A stretch of DNA of 64,000 nucleotides from Agromyces sp. Root81 (GTDB lineage: Bacteria > Actinomycetota > Actinomycetes > Actinomycetales > Microbacteriaceae): contig NZ_LMIR01000002.1 in the NCBI RefSeq assembly GCF_001429165.1, positions 1,042,662 through 1,106,661 of the forward strand. The letters are read 5' to 3'. The translations under genes were made by a program, and so were the position numbers. Within the stretch, counting starts at the first letter, position 1. Each line of letters opens with the position of its first letter. The notes beneath the pieces were generated by a model, which saw only the letters and a list, made by a program, of their open reading frames with translations, was not told the origin of the DNA and ran no database searches. Shown piece after piece: positions 17,233 through 25,427 of this stretch.

Positions 17233-17252
17233 CGGCGCGGGTACCCGCGCCG
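17233..17252. terminator. Perfect 20-nt palindrome between convergent purF and membrane-protein genes
   Basis: The sequence is self-complementary over 20 nt (CGGCGCGGGT and its complement, with a GGTACC centre). It lies 11 bp after the purF stop and 22 bp before the end of the opposite gene. It is likely a two-way terminator or cruciform. Confidence 0.5.
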
Positions 17253-17273
17253 GCACCGGCCTCGGGGCGACTG

Positions 17274-17642
17274 CTACTCGTCCATCGGGTGGATCGTCTC
17301 GTGCTCGGCCGTCACGGCCTGCGCGCGGCGCGCGGAGGCCCGGTCGATCACGAGCGCCACGACCGCGCCGAGCGCGACGCCGATCGCGCCGCAGGCCAGC
17401 AGCAGGAACCCGAACACCTGCCCCTTGTCGAACTCGTCGTTCGCCGGGAACGCGACCGTGAGGATGAGCGCCACGACGGCGCCGACGAGGGCGCCCAGCG
17501 TGAGGAACCGCGAGTATCGCGGAGCGCGTCGCACGGTGACGGTGTCGCGCTCGATCTCGATCTCGAGCGGCGGCACGACCGCTTCCGCACCGGGTTCGGT
17601 GCTGCGCTCGTCGGGTTCGGGGGTGTTCGCGGGGTCGGTCAC
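17274..17642 (-). CDS. Small two-helix membrane protein, function unknown
   Basis: A 122-residue protein. An acidic, Pro/Glu-rich cytoplasmic head (about residues 1-40) precedes RRAPRYSRF and two hydrophobic helices (about 46-65 and 76-98), then a short charged tail. No family name is assigned. The GTG at 17642 is preferred: GACAAT lies exactly 6 nt upstream (17649-17654, minus strand) and fits the leaderless pattern seen across the window. A longer upstream frame has no support. It is in the usual actinobacterial cluster near purF with the sterol-carrier-family gene. Confidence 0.75.
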   Translation of the reverse strand: MTDPANTPEPDERSTEPGAEAVVPPLEIEIERDTVTVRRAPRYSRFLTLGALVGAVVALILTVAFPANDEFDKGQVFGFLLLACGAIGVALGAVVALVIDRASARRAQAVTAEHETIHPMDE

Positions 17643-17695
17643 CCCTCCATTGTCCCGCACCTTCGCCGCGACGGCGACGGGAGACCCGGCGAACC

Positions 17696-18079
17696 TCAGC
17701 TGATGACCGGCAGCACTTCGCTGAGATCGGCGCGCTGGCCAGAGGCGTGCACGCGCCCGGCCGCGCGCGCGTCGGCCCACGTGAGCGTGCCCGTCGCGAG
17801 GGCGAGCCACGTGGAGACATCCGTCTCGACGACGTTCGGCGGAGTGCCTCTCGTGTGCTTCGGCCCCTCGATGCACTGCACGGCACCGAACGGCGGCACC
17901 CGCACCTCGACGGTGCCGCCGGGCGCCTCCTCGGCGAGCAGCTGCAGCGAGTAGCGCACCGCGAGCGCGAGCGTCGAACGGTCGACGGATGTCGCGGCAT
18001 CCGCGCCCTCGGCGGTCACCGTCTGCACGACGGCCACCGCCGCCCGCCCGATGTCGTCGCCGATCCTCACGCGTGCCAT
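17696..18079 (-). CDS. Sterol-carrier-family (SCP2-like) protein
   Basis: A 127-residue soluble protein of the sterol carrier/maleylpyruvate-isomerase C-terminal type. It shows [16 protein letters not shown] followed by [18 protein letters not shown] and [16 protein letters not shown], the conserved core of the small actinobacterial proteins that accompany purF. It probably binds a hydrophobic ligand, but no ligand is known. The ATG at 18079 lies 7 nt from CAGAAT, close to leaderless. An imperfect copy of the window's GGATGCC palindrome (17987-18002) falls inside the gene. Confidence 0.82.
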   Translation of the reverse strand: MARVRIGDDIGRAAVAVVQTVTAEGADAATSVDRSTLALAVRYSLQLLAEEAPGGTVEVRVPPFGAVQCIEGPKHTRGTPPNVVETDVSTWLALATGTLTWADARAAGRVHASGQRADLSEVLPVIS

Positions 18080-18112
18080 GTGGGCAATTCTGCCACCGAC
18101 GAGCCGCGGCGG

Positions 18113-18679
18113 TCAGGCGTCTTGGACGCGCCCGCCCTTGGGCGCGATGCCCATGAACGTCAGGACGAGGATCATCACGGCGCCCGCGAAGATCGCGATG
18201 TCGGCGACGTTGCCGATGAACCAGTCGCCGTAGCCGATGAAGTCGACGACGTGGCCGCGGCCGAAGCCGGGATCGCGGAAGAGCCGGTCGCCGAGGTGCG
18301 TGACGGCGCCGCCGAGGAGGAGTCCGAGGGCGATCGTCCAGCCGACCGAGCCGACCCGCCAGGCGAACCACGCGACCGCGACCGCGCCGACGGCGGCGAG
18401 GATCGCGAAGATCCACGTGTACTCGGTGCCGATCGAGAACGCGGCACCCGGGTTGTAGACGAGCACGAAACGGATGAGGTCGCCGATCACCGGAATGGTG
18501 GTTCCGTCGCCGAGTTCGGCCTCGGCCCACCACTTGCTGGCCTGGTCGGCGAGCACCACGAAGGCGGCGATGCCGAGCACCCACCAGAACAGGCGGTGGC
18601 CGGATGCGCCGGGCTCCGGCCCGTCGTCGAGGCCGGCCGGGGTCTGCGCGTCGTCGGCGCCGGTCGTGTCTGAGCTCAC
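18113..18679 (-). CDS. lspA: Lipoprotein signal peptidase
   Basis: LspA cleaves the signal peptide of lipid-modified prolipoproteins in the membrane. The 188-residue protein has about 30 extra hydrophilic N-terminal residues, four helices, and the conserved blocks FVLVYNPGAAFSIG, GDRLFRDPGFGRGHVVDFIG and FIGNVADIAI, which carry the two catalytic aspartates (VVD and VAD). The usual GNxxDR motif reads THLGDR here. The GTG at 18679 is 7 nt from GAGAAT; an ATG 9 bp upstream is an alternative start. It is an isolated copy, not next to rluD or divIVA, so a second lspA elsewhere is possible. Confidence 0.9.
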   Translation of the reverse strand: MSSDTTGADDAQTPAGLDDGPEPGASGHRLFWWVLGIAAFVVLADQASKWWAEAELGDGTTIPVIGDLIRFVLVYNPGAAFSIGTEYTWIFAILAAVGAVAVAWFAWRVGSVGWTIALGLLLGGAVTHLGDRLFRDPGFGRGHVVDFIGYGDWFIGNVADIAIFAGAVMILVLTFMGIAPKGGRVQDA

Positions 18680-18752
18680 CCGCACCATTCTCGCAGCACC
18701 CGCCCTGCTCGCGACGGCGAAGCCCCGCAGCCCGACGCGGTAGCCTGATCCG

Positions 18753-20090
18753 GTGAGAATCCTGGTCCTCGGCTCGGGCGCGCGCGAGCACGCCATCATC
18801 CTCGCGCTCCTCGATGAGGAGGCCGGCCACGAGATCATCGCGGCGCCGGGCAACGCGGGCATCGCGGCATCCCCCACCTCCTCGGCTCGCGGCAGCGTCA
18901 CCACCATCGCGCTCGACCCGACCGACCCGACGCTCGTCACCGACTACGTGCTCGACAACGACATCGAGTTCGTCGTCATCGGCCCCGAGGCGCCGCTCGT
19001 CGCGGGTGTCGCCGACGCCCTGCGCACCCGCGGCATCGCCGTGTTCGGCCCTGGCAAGGCGGCCGCCGCACTCGAGGGCTCGAAGACCTTCGCGAAGCGC
19101 ATCATGCAGGAGGCAGGCGTCCCGACGGGCCGCGCGAACCTCGCCGACACCCTCGACGAGGTCGAGGCCACGCTCGACGAGTTCGGCGCCCCCTACGTCG
19201 TGAAGGCCGACGGCCTCGCCGCGGGCAAAGGCGTGCTCGTGACCGAAGACCGCGCAGCGGCGATCGCCCACGCCGCCCACTACCTGCAGCAGGGCCCCGT
19301 GCTCATCGAGGAGTTCCTCGACGGCCAGGAGGTCTCGCTCTTCCTCCTCTCCGACGGCACGAACGTGCTGCCGCTCTCCCCGGCGCAGGACTACAAGCGC
19401 CTGCTCGACGGCGACGCCGGTCCCAACACCGGCGGCATGGGCGCCTACTCCCCGCTCCCCTGGCTCGCCGACGCCGCCGACGGCCGCGGCGGCCGCTTCG
19501 GCAGCGAGCAGGCCTTCGTCGACGAGGTCATCGAGACGATCGCGCTGCCCACCGTGCGCAAGCTCGCCGAAGAGCAGACGCCGTTCATCGGGCTCCTCTA
19601 CGCGGGCCTCATCCTCACCTCGCGCGGCATCCGCGTGATCGAGTTCAACGCGCGTTTCGGCGACCCCGAGACGCAGGTCGTGCTCCCCCGCCTCGAGACC
19701 CCGCTCTCCGGCCTGCTCCACGCCGCCGCGACCGGCGGACTCGGCTCGCTCCCGCGTCCGGTCTTCCGAGCGGATGCCGCGGTGACGGTCGTGCTCGCGA
19801 GCGAGGGCTACCCCGAGGCGCCGCAGACCGGGCGGCCCATCGAGGGCATCGAGGCCGCGGCATCCGTGCCCGGCGTGCACCTCGCCCATGCCGCGACGGC
19901 GATCGGCGCTGCGACCGGTGACGGCACCGACGAGCTGCCGCTCCTCGCGACCGGCGGCCGGGTGCTCAACGTCGTCGCCGTCGGCGGCGGCTTCGCCGAG
20001 GCGCGGCGACGCGCCTACGAGGCGCTCGGGCACCTGCGACTCGAGGGCGGCCAGTACCGCACCGACATCGCGGCCCGCGTCGCGGAATAG
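18753..20090 (+). CDS. purD: Phosphoribosylamine-glycine ligase (GAR synthetase)
   Basis: PurD joins glycine to phosphoribosylamine with ATP, step two of purine synthesis. The 445-residue ATP-grasp protein begins [15 protein letters not shown] and carries [35 protein letters not shown] (the ATP-binding lysine region) and [10 protein letters not shown]. The C-terminal [18 protein letters not shown] block appears as [14 protein letters not shown]. The GTG at 18753 is exactly 6 nt after TAGCCT (18741-18746), a leaderless start. purC follows after 7 bp. Confidence 0.96.
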   Translation: MRILVLGSGAREHAIILALLDEEAGHEIIAAPGNAGIAASPTSSARGSVTTIALDPTDPTLVTDYVLDNDIEFVVIGPEAPLVAGVADALRTRGIAVFGPGKAAAALEGSKTFAKRIMQEAGVPTGRANLADTLDEVEATLDEFGAPYVVKADGLAAGKGVLVTEDRAAAIAHAAHYLQQGPVLIEEFLDGQEVSLFLLSDGTNVLPLSPAQDYKRLLDGDAGPNTGGMGAYSPLPWLADAADGRGGRFGSEQAFVDEVIETIALPTVRKLAEEQTPFIGLLYAGLILTSRGIRVIEFNARFGDPETQVVLPRLETPLSGLLHAAATGGLGSLPRPVFRADAAVTVVLASEGYPEAPQTGRPIEGIEAAASVPGVHLAHAATAIGAATGDGTDELPLLATGGRVLNVVAVGGGFAEARRRAYEALGHLRLEGGQYRTDIAARVAE

Positions 20091-20097
20091 GGGAACC

Positions 20098-21048
20098 ATG
20101 AACGACACGCAGGACTACGCCGGCTGGACCCACGTCTACTCGGGCAAGGTGCGCGATCTGTACGTGCCGAGCAAGCTGCTCATCGACGACGACACCTGGA
20201 CCGGCGACCCGCTGAGCCTCTCGCCGATCGTGCTCGTCGTCGCGACCGACCGCGTGAGCGCCTACGACCGCGTGCTCTCGCCCGCGATCCCGGGCAAGGG
20301 CGTGATGCTCACGAAGCTCACCCGCTGGTGGTTCGACCAGCTGCCCCAGGTGCCGAACCACCTGGCCCACCCGCTCGACGACCGCCTCGAGGCGCTCGAG
20401 CTGCCCGACGTGCCGGCCGAGCTCGCCGAACGCGGCACGCTCTGCCGCACGCTCGACATGTTCCCCATCGAGTGCGTCGTGCGCGGCTTCATCACGGGCG
20501 GCGGCTGGAAGGAATACCAGGAGACGGGCGCCATCGGCGGCTTCCCGCTGCCCGAGGGACTCCGGAACGGCGACCGCCTGCCCGAGCCGATCTACACGCC
20601 CGCGTGGAAGGCCCCGGTCGGCGACCACGACGTCAACGTCTCGTACGAGCGCACCGTCGAACTCGTCGGCGAGGTCGCCGCCGCCCAGCTGCGCGAGCTC
20701 TCGCTCGAGATCTTCGCCCGCGCCTCCGAGATCGCCGAGGCCCGCGGCGTCATCCTCGCCGACACGAAGTTCGAGTTCGGCGCCGACCGCGCGACCGGCA
20801 TCGTGACGCTCGCCGACGAGGTGCTGACGAGCGATTCGAGCCGGTACTGGGATGCCGCGGAGTACGCGACCGCCGCGACGCCCGAGCTGCGCATGGCGAG
20901 CTTCGACAAGCAGATCGTGCGCGACTGGCTCGCCGCGAACTGGGACCAGGAGGTCTCCGAGGAGCCGCCGACCCTCCCCCACGAGATCGTGGAGCAGACG
21001 GCGGCCCGCTACCGGGAACTGCTCGATCGGCTGGTCGCAGTCGACTGA
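20098..21048 (+). CDS. purC: Phosphoribosylaminoimidazole-succinocarboxamide synthase (SAICAR synthetase)
   Basis: PurC condenses CAIR with aspartate, step eight of purine synthesis. The 316-residue protein has HVYSGKVRDLYVP at the N-terminus (the family's GKVRD motif), VVATDRVSAYDRVL, the FPIECVVRGFITGGGWKEY block and LADTKFEFGAD. It is the longer, roughly 300-residue form. The ATG at 20098 follows AGGGGAACC, and an open frame reaching further into purD is ignored. The 7-bp gap to purD makes a two-gene operon, and the next gene converges on it. Confidence 0.96.
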   Translation: MNDTQDYAGWTHVYSGKVRDLYVPSKLLIDDDTWTGDPLSLSPIVLVVATDRVSAYDRVLSPAIPGKGVMLTKLTRWWFDQLPQVPNHLAHPLDDRLEALELPDVPAELAERGTLCRTLDMFPIECVVRGFITGGGWKEYQETGAIGGFPLPEGLRNGDRLPEPIYTPAWKAPVGDHDVNVSYERTVELVGEVAAAQLRELSLEIFARASEIAEARGVILADTKFEFGADRATGIVTLADEVLTSDSSRYWDAAEYATAATPELRMASFDKQIVRDWLAANWDQEVSEEPPTLPHEIVEQTAARYRELLDRLVAVD

Positions 21049-21087
21049 CCGCAGCGGCCCGACCGCGCAGCTCCCGGCTGAGCCGGC

Positions 21088-21612
21088 CTACGAGGCGATG
21101 GCCTTCGCGATCTTGTCGCCGCCCTCGCTGATCGCCTTCTCGAGCTCCTCGTAGTCGTCGCGATCGATGGCCTTGTCGATCTTCTTGCTCGCCTTGGCGA
21201 GCGCCGAGCCGATGCGATCGAGGTAGCGGTCGTCGATCACGGCCACGATCGCCGAGGAGCCGACCGGCAGGACCTCCTCGAGGTCGACGCCCATCTTCTT
21301 CTCCTCGTGCTTCTTGGCGATCTTCCCGGCGATCGCGCCGACGCCCGCACCGATCGCGGTCGCCGCGAGCAGCGGCGGGGCGAAGAGCCCGACGACGAGT
21401 CCGGCGGCACCGCCGATCCAGGCACCGCTGGCGACCTGGCCCGTTCCGTGCTCGTCGACGGCGACCCGGCCGTCGGCGTCGCGATGCATGACCACCGACG
21501 ACACGATCTCGAGGTCCGCCTCCTGCGCCGCCTTCAGCGTCTCGTAGTCGTCGGCGGCCGCGCCGGCGTCGTCATAGGTCGCCACGTACAGCACCAGGTT
21601 GTCCATACCCAT
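21088..21612 (-). CDS. DUF1269 glycine-zipper-containing protein
   Basis: A 174-residue protein of the DUF1269 type. The N-terminal ferredoxin-like half (YVATYDDAGAAADDYETLK) is followed by a Gly/Ala-rich membrane-inserting hairpin (IGGAAGLVVGLFAPPLLAATAIGAGVGAIAG, about residues 75-105) and a Lys/Asp-rich C-terminus (KASKKIDKAIDRDDY). The family role is not established; stress-related membrane association is often suggested. The ATG at 21612 is chosen because GGAGGGG lies 8 nt upstream; a second ATG two codons later is possible. It converges with purC. Confidence 0.85.
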   Translation of the reverse strand: MGMDNLVLYVATYDDAGAAADDYETLKAAQEADLEIVSSVVMHRDADGRVAVDEHGTGQVASGAWIGGAAGLVVGLFAPPLLAATAIGAGVGAIAGKIAKKHEEKKMGVDLEEVLPVGSSAIVAVIDDRYLDRIGSALAKASKKIDKAIDRDDYEELEKAISEGGDKIAKAIAS

Positions 21613-21767
21613 GTCTTCGTCCCCTCCGGAAGGCTCCCCGTCGGTCCCCGAGAGCCGTGATGCCTCCATGCTAGGGATCACAGCTCTCGAGCGGCAGGCC
21701 CAGTTTCCGGCTGCTCGCGGCGGCACCGGCTCCCGGAATACCCGGCGCAGTCGCGGGGTTATCATTA

Positions 21768-21781
21768 GTTGTGATTACAAC
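21768..21781. promoter_or_regulatory. GTTGT-N4-ACAAC inverted repeat over the VOC gene start
   Basis: Perfect 5-bp arms (21768-21772 and 21777-21781) overlap the GTG start codon, just after TATCAT (21760-21765). MarR-type repressors that control dioxygenase-like genes often use TTGT-ACAA sites, so this may be an operator. No marR gene is visible in the window. Confidence 0.4.
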
Positions 21782-22682
21782 CAATGGTGCGCCGGAAGGC
21801 GCGGGACTGCTCGCCGCCGACACCGGCATGGGCGCCGTGACGCTGCGCGTCGGCGACCTCGACGCCATGATCCGCTACTACCGCGACGCCGTCACCCTCG
21901 AGCTGCTGAGCCATGACGGCCCCGTCGCGGTACTCGGCCGCGGCACCACGCCGATCGTGATCCTCCAGCACGCTCCCGAGCTGCGCCACGCCTCGCCCCG
22001 CGACGCCGGCCTCTTCCACACCGCGATCCTCTTCGACACCCGCGAGGCGCTCGCGACGGCGATCTACGCGATCGCCTCGAAGCATCCGGGCACCTTCACC
22101 GGCAGCGCCGACCACCTCGTGAGCGAGGCCTTCTACTTCACCGACCCCGAGGGCAACGGCATCGAGCTCTACTACGACCGCGACCGCTCGCAGTGGAGCT
22201 GGGTGCACGGCACGGTCGAGATGGCGACGCTGTACCTCGATCCCAACGAGTACCTGCGCGAGCACCTCACCGAGGGCGGGGCGGATGCCGCGGCATCGGG
22301 CACCGGCCTGGGCGACGCCGTCGTGGGCCATGTGCACCTCTCGGTCGGCGACGTCGCGAGCGCCCGCGAGTTCTACGTCGAGCGGCTCGGCTTCGAGACC
22401 ACGGCGGAGATGGGCGACCAGGCGCTCTTCGTCTCGGCGGGCGGGTACCACCACCACATGGCGATGAACACGTGGAACAGCCGCGGCGCCGGCCGTCGCG
22501 GCCTCGCCCTCGGACTCGGCACGGTCGAGATCGTCGTGCCGAGCACCGACGACCTCGGCGCGCTCGACGAGCGGATGTCGCACTACCGGGTCGCGACGCG
22601 CGACGACGGCCTCGTGCTCGCCTTCGACGACCCGTGGGCGAACGTCGTCGAGGTGCGCGCGGCCGACCGGCCGACCGGCTGA
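21771..22682 (+). CDS. Two-domain VOC-family protein (catechol-2,3-dioxygenase-like, CatE type)
   Basis: A 303-residue protein with two vicinal-oxygen-chelate modules (about residues 20-140 and 170-295). Candidate metal ligands are in GLFHTAILF, GNGIELYYDR, GHVHLSVGDV and WANVVEVRAA, matching the His/His/Glu pattern of extradiol dioxygenases such as Bacillus CatE. It may open catechol or quinol rings, but the exact substrate is unknown. The GTG at 21771 has no Shine-Dalgarno but sits 5 nt after TATCAT. It converges with a TetR gene across a 39-bp gap holding a hairpin. Confidence 0.85.
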   Translation: MITTNGAPEGAGLLAADTGMGAVTLRVGDLDAMIRYYRDAVTLELLSHDGPVAVLGRGTTPIVILQHAPELRHASPRDAGLFHTAILFDTREALATAIYAIASKHPGTFTGSADHLVSEAFYFTDPEGNGIELYYDRDRSQWSWVHGTVEMATLYLDPNEYLREHLTEGGADAAASGTGLGDAVVGHVHLSVGDVASAREFYVERLGFETTAEMGDQALFVSAGGYHHHMAMNTWNSRGAGRRGLALGLGTVEIVVPSTDDLGALDERMSHYRVATRDDGLVLAFDDPWANVVEVRAADRPTG

Positions 22683-22690
22683 CCCCGCCT

Positions 22691-22705
22691 GCCGACCCCG
22701 TCGGC
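22691..22705. terminator. Hairpin between convergent VOC and TetR genes
   Basis: GCCGAC and GTCGGC form a perfect 6-bp stem with a CCC loop, starting 8 bp after the VOC stop. Confidence 0.4.
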
Positions 22706-22721
22706 CGACCTGCCGGCCGCT

Positions 22722-23396
22722 TCACCGCGAGGCGGGCTTCGGCCCCTTCGCGTGCGACATGTCGTGGAACTCGTCGAACGACTGCCCCTGGCCCGGCAGC
22801 GGGGTGAGGCCGGGCCGGGCGCGCAGCCCGTCGAGCACCACGACCAACTGCCTGCGCCAGTACGGCACGTAGGCGACCCCGTACTGGCCGATGGAGCCGA
22901 GCATGTCGACGATCACGCTGAGGTCGACGGCGGTGACGTCGGGACGCAGCGACCCCTCGGCGTGCGCTCGGGCGACCACGCTGTCCATCATCGGCGCGAA
23001 CTGCGCGGCCGGCCGATGGCCGGGGTCGAGTTCGGCGACGCGGATCATGACGGCCGGCAGATGCGGCGACGCGGCGATCCACCCGCCGAGCAGCTCGAGC
23101 CAGATCTCGATCGCCCGCCACCCCGTCTCGGCGCCCATGATCTGCGGCGCGAAGTCCTGCAGGTCCGCGACCGCGGCGTCGTAGAGCTCGCGCACGAGCG
23201 CGTCGCGATTGGGGAAGTGACGGTAGACCGTGCCGGCGCCGACCCCGGCCCGCAGGGCCAGTTCGTCGAGCGGTGCGTCGATGCCGCGCTCGGCGAAGAG
23301 CTGCTTCGCCTCGACGAGCAGTCGTTCATGATTGCGCTTCGCGTCACGGCGGGGCGACAGGGACGAACTCACAGGGTTCACTGTACGCGCGTCCAT
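22722..23396 (-). CDS. TetR-family transcriptional regulator
   Basis: A 224-residue regulator. The HTH lies at about residues 25-70, with RLLVEAKQLFAERGIDAPLD and AGVGAGTVYRHFPNRDALV, the classic TetR recognition helix. The ligand domain is of the SBP/TetR_C type with WLELLGGWIAASPHLPAVM. The chosen start is ATG at 23396; the frame stays open upstream without a ribosome-binding site. It is divergent from the tryptophan-catabolic operon, so it could control that operon or itself, and inverted repeats occur in the gap. The effector is unknown. Confidence 0.87.
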   Translation of the reverse strand: MDARTVNPVSSSLSPRRDAKRNHERLLVEAKQLFAERGIDAPLDELALRAGVGAGTVYRHFPNRDALVRELYDAAVADLQDFAPQIMGAETGWRAIEIWLELLGGWIAASPHLPAVMIRVAELDPGHRPAAQFAPMMDSVVARAHAEGSLRPDVTAVDLSVIVDMLGSIGQYGVAYVPYWRRQLVVVLDGLRARPGLTPLPGQGQSFDEFHDMSHAKGPKPASR

Positions 23397-23407
23397 CGCG
23401 TATGATT

Positions 23408-23466
23408 CGGAGGGTTGTCTCCGTTTACCCGAAGAACGGGGCGACGACCCCTCAGGGGGAGGGGTC
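23408..23466. promoter_or_regulatory. Two inverted repeats between the TetR gene and kynA
   Basis: CGGAG-N6-CTCCG (23408-23423) lies 12 bp upstream of the TetR start and would cover its promoter. A second, perfect one, GACCCCTC-AGGGG-GAGGGGTC (23446-23466), lies 82 bp upstream of kynA. Both are candidate TetR operators; which protein binds is inference. The gap 23397-23547 holds no gene. Confidence 0.4.
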
Positions 23467-23547
23467 ACGGCGCGGCGGGCTGCGTGCCGGGTGACCGGCA
23501 AGGGGATGCCCGCCGTGTCGGCCCTCCCGCGTGGTTAGGCTGGTGCC

Positions 23548-24441
23548 GTGACCACTGAGCCAACCGAACCCCGCGAAGGCGCGATCGACGGCGTCGAAGC
23601 GAACACCCGCACGATCGAGGCATCCGTCGTCACCGACTTCAGCGATCGCATGAGCTACGGCGGGTACCTCGACCTGCCGACGCTGCTCTCGGCGCAGCGG
23701 CCGATCTCGCGGCCCGAGCACCACGACGAGCTGCTGTTCATCATCCAGCACCAGACCACCGAGCTCTGGCTGAAGCTCGTGCTGCACGAGCTCGAGACCG
23801 CGCGCGACCTGCTGCGCGCCGATGAGCTCGCCCCGGCGCTCAAGTGCATCGCGCGCGTCAAGCACATCCAGAAGACGCTCACCGAGCAGTGGTCGGTGCT
23901 CGCGACCCTCACGCCCACCGAGTACGCGCAGTTCCGCGGCGTGCTCGGCAACGCGAGCGGATTCCAGTCGTACCAGTACCGGGCGGTCGAGTTCGTGCTC
24001 GGCAACAAGAACGCGAAGATGATGCAGGTCTTCGAGTCGGATGCCGCGGCGACCGCGATCCTCCGCCACGCCCTCGACTCGCCGAGCCTGTACGACGAGT
24101 TCCTCCGCCTCCTCGCCCGCGCCGGCTACCCGATCCCCGCCGAGATCCTCGAGCGCGACGTCACCGAGGCGTGGACGTTCTCCCCCGAGCTCGTACCGGT
24201 GTTCGCGTCGATCTACGCCGACACCTCCGAGCACTGGGCCGCCTACGAGACGTGCGAGGAGCTCGTCGACCTGGAGGACAACTTCCAGCTCTGGCGCTTC
24301 CGCCACCTGAAGACGGTCGAGCGCATCATCGGCAACAAGACCGGCACCGGCGGATCGAGCGGCGCGAGCTTCCTGCGCCGCGCGCTCGACCTGACGTTCT
24401 TCCCCGAGCTGTACGCCGTGCGCACGGAGATCCCGGGCTGA
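23548..24441 (+). CDS. kynA: Tryptophan 2,3-dioxygenase
   Basis: A heme enzyme that opens the indole ring of L-tryptophan to give N-formylkynurenine. The 297-residue protein has the family's MSYGGYLDLPTLLSAQ opening, the heme/substrate helix HHDELLFIIQHQTTELWLKL, FQSYQYRAVEFVLGN, and the NKTGTGGSSGASFLRR loop that closes over the tryptophan. The length is normal for bacterial TDO. The GTG at 23548 is exactly 6 nt after TAGGCT (23536-23541), so it is leaderless. It leads an operon with an amidohydrolase (2-bp gap) and kynureninase. Confidence 0.95.
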   Translation: MTTEPTEPREGAIDGVEANTRTIEASVVTDFSDRMSYGGYLDLPTLLSAQRPISRPEHHDELLFIIQHQTTELWLKLVLHELETARDLLRADELAPALKCIARVKHIQKTLTEQWSVLATLTPTEYAQFRGVLGNASGFQSYQYRAVEFVLGNKNAKMMQVFESDAAATAILRHALDSPSLYDEFLRLLARAGYPIPAEILERDVTEAWTFSPELVPVFASIYADTSEHWAAYETCEELVDLEDNFQLWRFRHLKTVERIIGNKTGTGGSSGASFLRRALDLTFFPELYAVRTEIPG

Positions 24442-24443
24442 CG

Positions 24444-25427
24444 ATGCCCCGGCCCATCGAGCTCGGCCCGCTCGCACGACCCGTGCGGCGCTCGATGAGC
24501 GCGCAGCGCCCCGGCGAGACCGGCACGATGCTGCCGCCCCTCATCGACCACCACGTGCACCTCATGATCATCGGGCCCGATGCGCTGCGCGACACCGCGC
24601 TCGCGGGCGTCGTCGACCTCGGAGGCCCGCTCGACGCGATCGCGAGCCACGCGCGTCGCGACGGCCTGCCGAAGGTCGCCTTCGCGGGCAGCTTCCTCAC
24701 CGCGCCGGGCGGGTACCCCGTCGGCCGGCCATGGGCATCGCCCGGCAGTGCCCGCGAGATCGTCGTCGAGGCGGGCGACGAGCGCGCCGCACTGCCGACC
24801 GCAGCCGAGACGGCGGTCGGCGAGCAGCTCGCGTTCGGGGCATCCGTCATCAAGGTCGCGCTCAACCGGGCGGCCGGGCCGGTGCTCGACGCCGCCACGC
24901 TCGCCGCCGTGGTGACGAGCGCGCACGCCGCCGGCGTTCCGGTGGTCGCTCACGTCGAAGGCGACGGGATGTCGCGGCTCGCGATCGACGCCGGCGTCGA
25001 CGCCTTCGCCCACACGCCGTTCACCGAGCGGCTCGACGACGAGCTCATCGCACGGGCCGTCGCCGCCGGGCAGTGCTGGATCTCGACCCTCTTCGTGGCG
25101 GGCTACGGCGAACCGACCCCCGAGGCCGGGATCGCACTCGACAACCTCGGCCGCTTCCATGCCGCCGGCGGCCGGGTGCTCTACGGCACCGACCTCGGCA
25201 ACGGCGACCAGCCGCTCGGCGTGAACCCCGCCGAACTCGCGTTGCTCGTGCGCGCGGGGCTCGGGGCAGCCGCCGTGCTGGCATCGCTCACCGACCCGTG
25301 GCCGGTCCCCGTCGACGGCGCCGTCGCGACCTTCGTGCCCGGCGAGCCGCCCGCGACCCTCGACGAGTTCCCCGCCTGGCTGGCCTCGGCCTGCCTCTCC
25401 CCCGCCGAAGACCTGGAGCAATTGTGA
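24444..25427 (+). CDS. Amidohydrolase-superfamily metal hydrolase in the kyn operon (candidate formylkynurenine formamidase)
   Basis: A 327-residue TIM-barrel amidohydrolase. A full metal set is visible: HxH at H37/H39 in LIDHHVHL, Lys137 in SVIKVALN, H170 in VVAHVEGDG, H190 in FAHTPF, and D250 in YGTDLGN. It sits between kynA (2-bp gap) and kynU (4-bp overlap), exactly where N-formylkynurenine must be deformylated. The usual KynB and serine-hydrolase formamidases have unrelated folds, and neither is seen here. The proposal that this enzyme does that step is inference from operon position. The ATG at 24444 is used; the ATG at codon 29 would also keep every metal ligand. Confidence 0.8.
   Translation: MPRPIELGPLARPVRRSMSAQRPGETGTMLPPLIDHHVHLMIIGPDALRDTALAGVVDLGGPLDAIASHARRDGLPKVAFAGSFLTAPGGYPVGRPWASPGSAREIVVEAGDERAALPTAAETAVGEQLAFGASVIKVALNRAAGPVLDAATLAAVVTSAHAAGVPVVAHVEGDGMSRLAIDAGVDAFAHTPFTERLDDELIARAVAAGQCWISTLFVAGYGEPTPEAGIALDNLGRFHAAGGRVLYGTDLGNGDQPLGVNPAELALLVRAGLGAAAVLASLTDPWPVPVDGAVATFVPGEPPATLDEFPAWLASACLSPAEDLEQL

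Noticed and set aside
17274..20108. 944-residue minus-strand frame across purD
   Set aside because: Apart from the short membrane-protein gene at its end it mirrors purD, lspA and the sterol-carrier gene; open antisense frames are expected at 70% G+C.
23844..24443. In-frame extension of the amidohydrolase upstream into kynA
   Set aside because: It lies in another frame of kynA with shadow composition; the ATG at 24444 directly after the kynA stop fits an operon.
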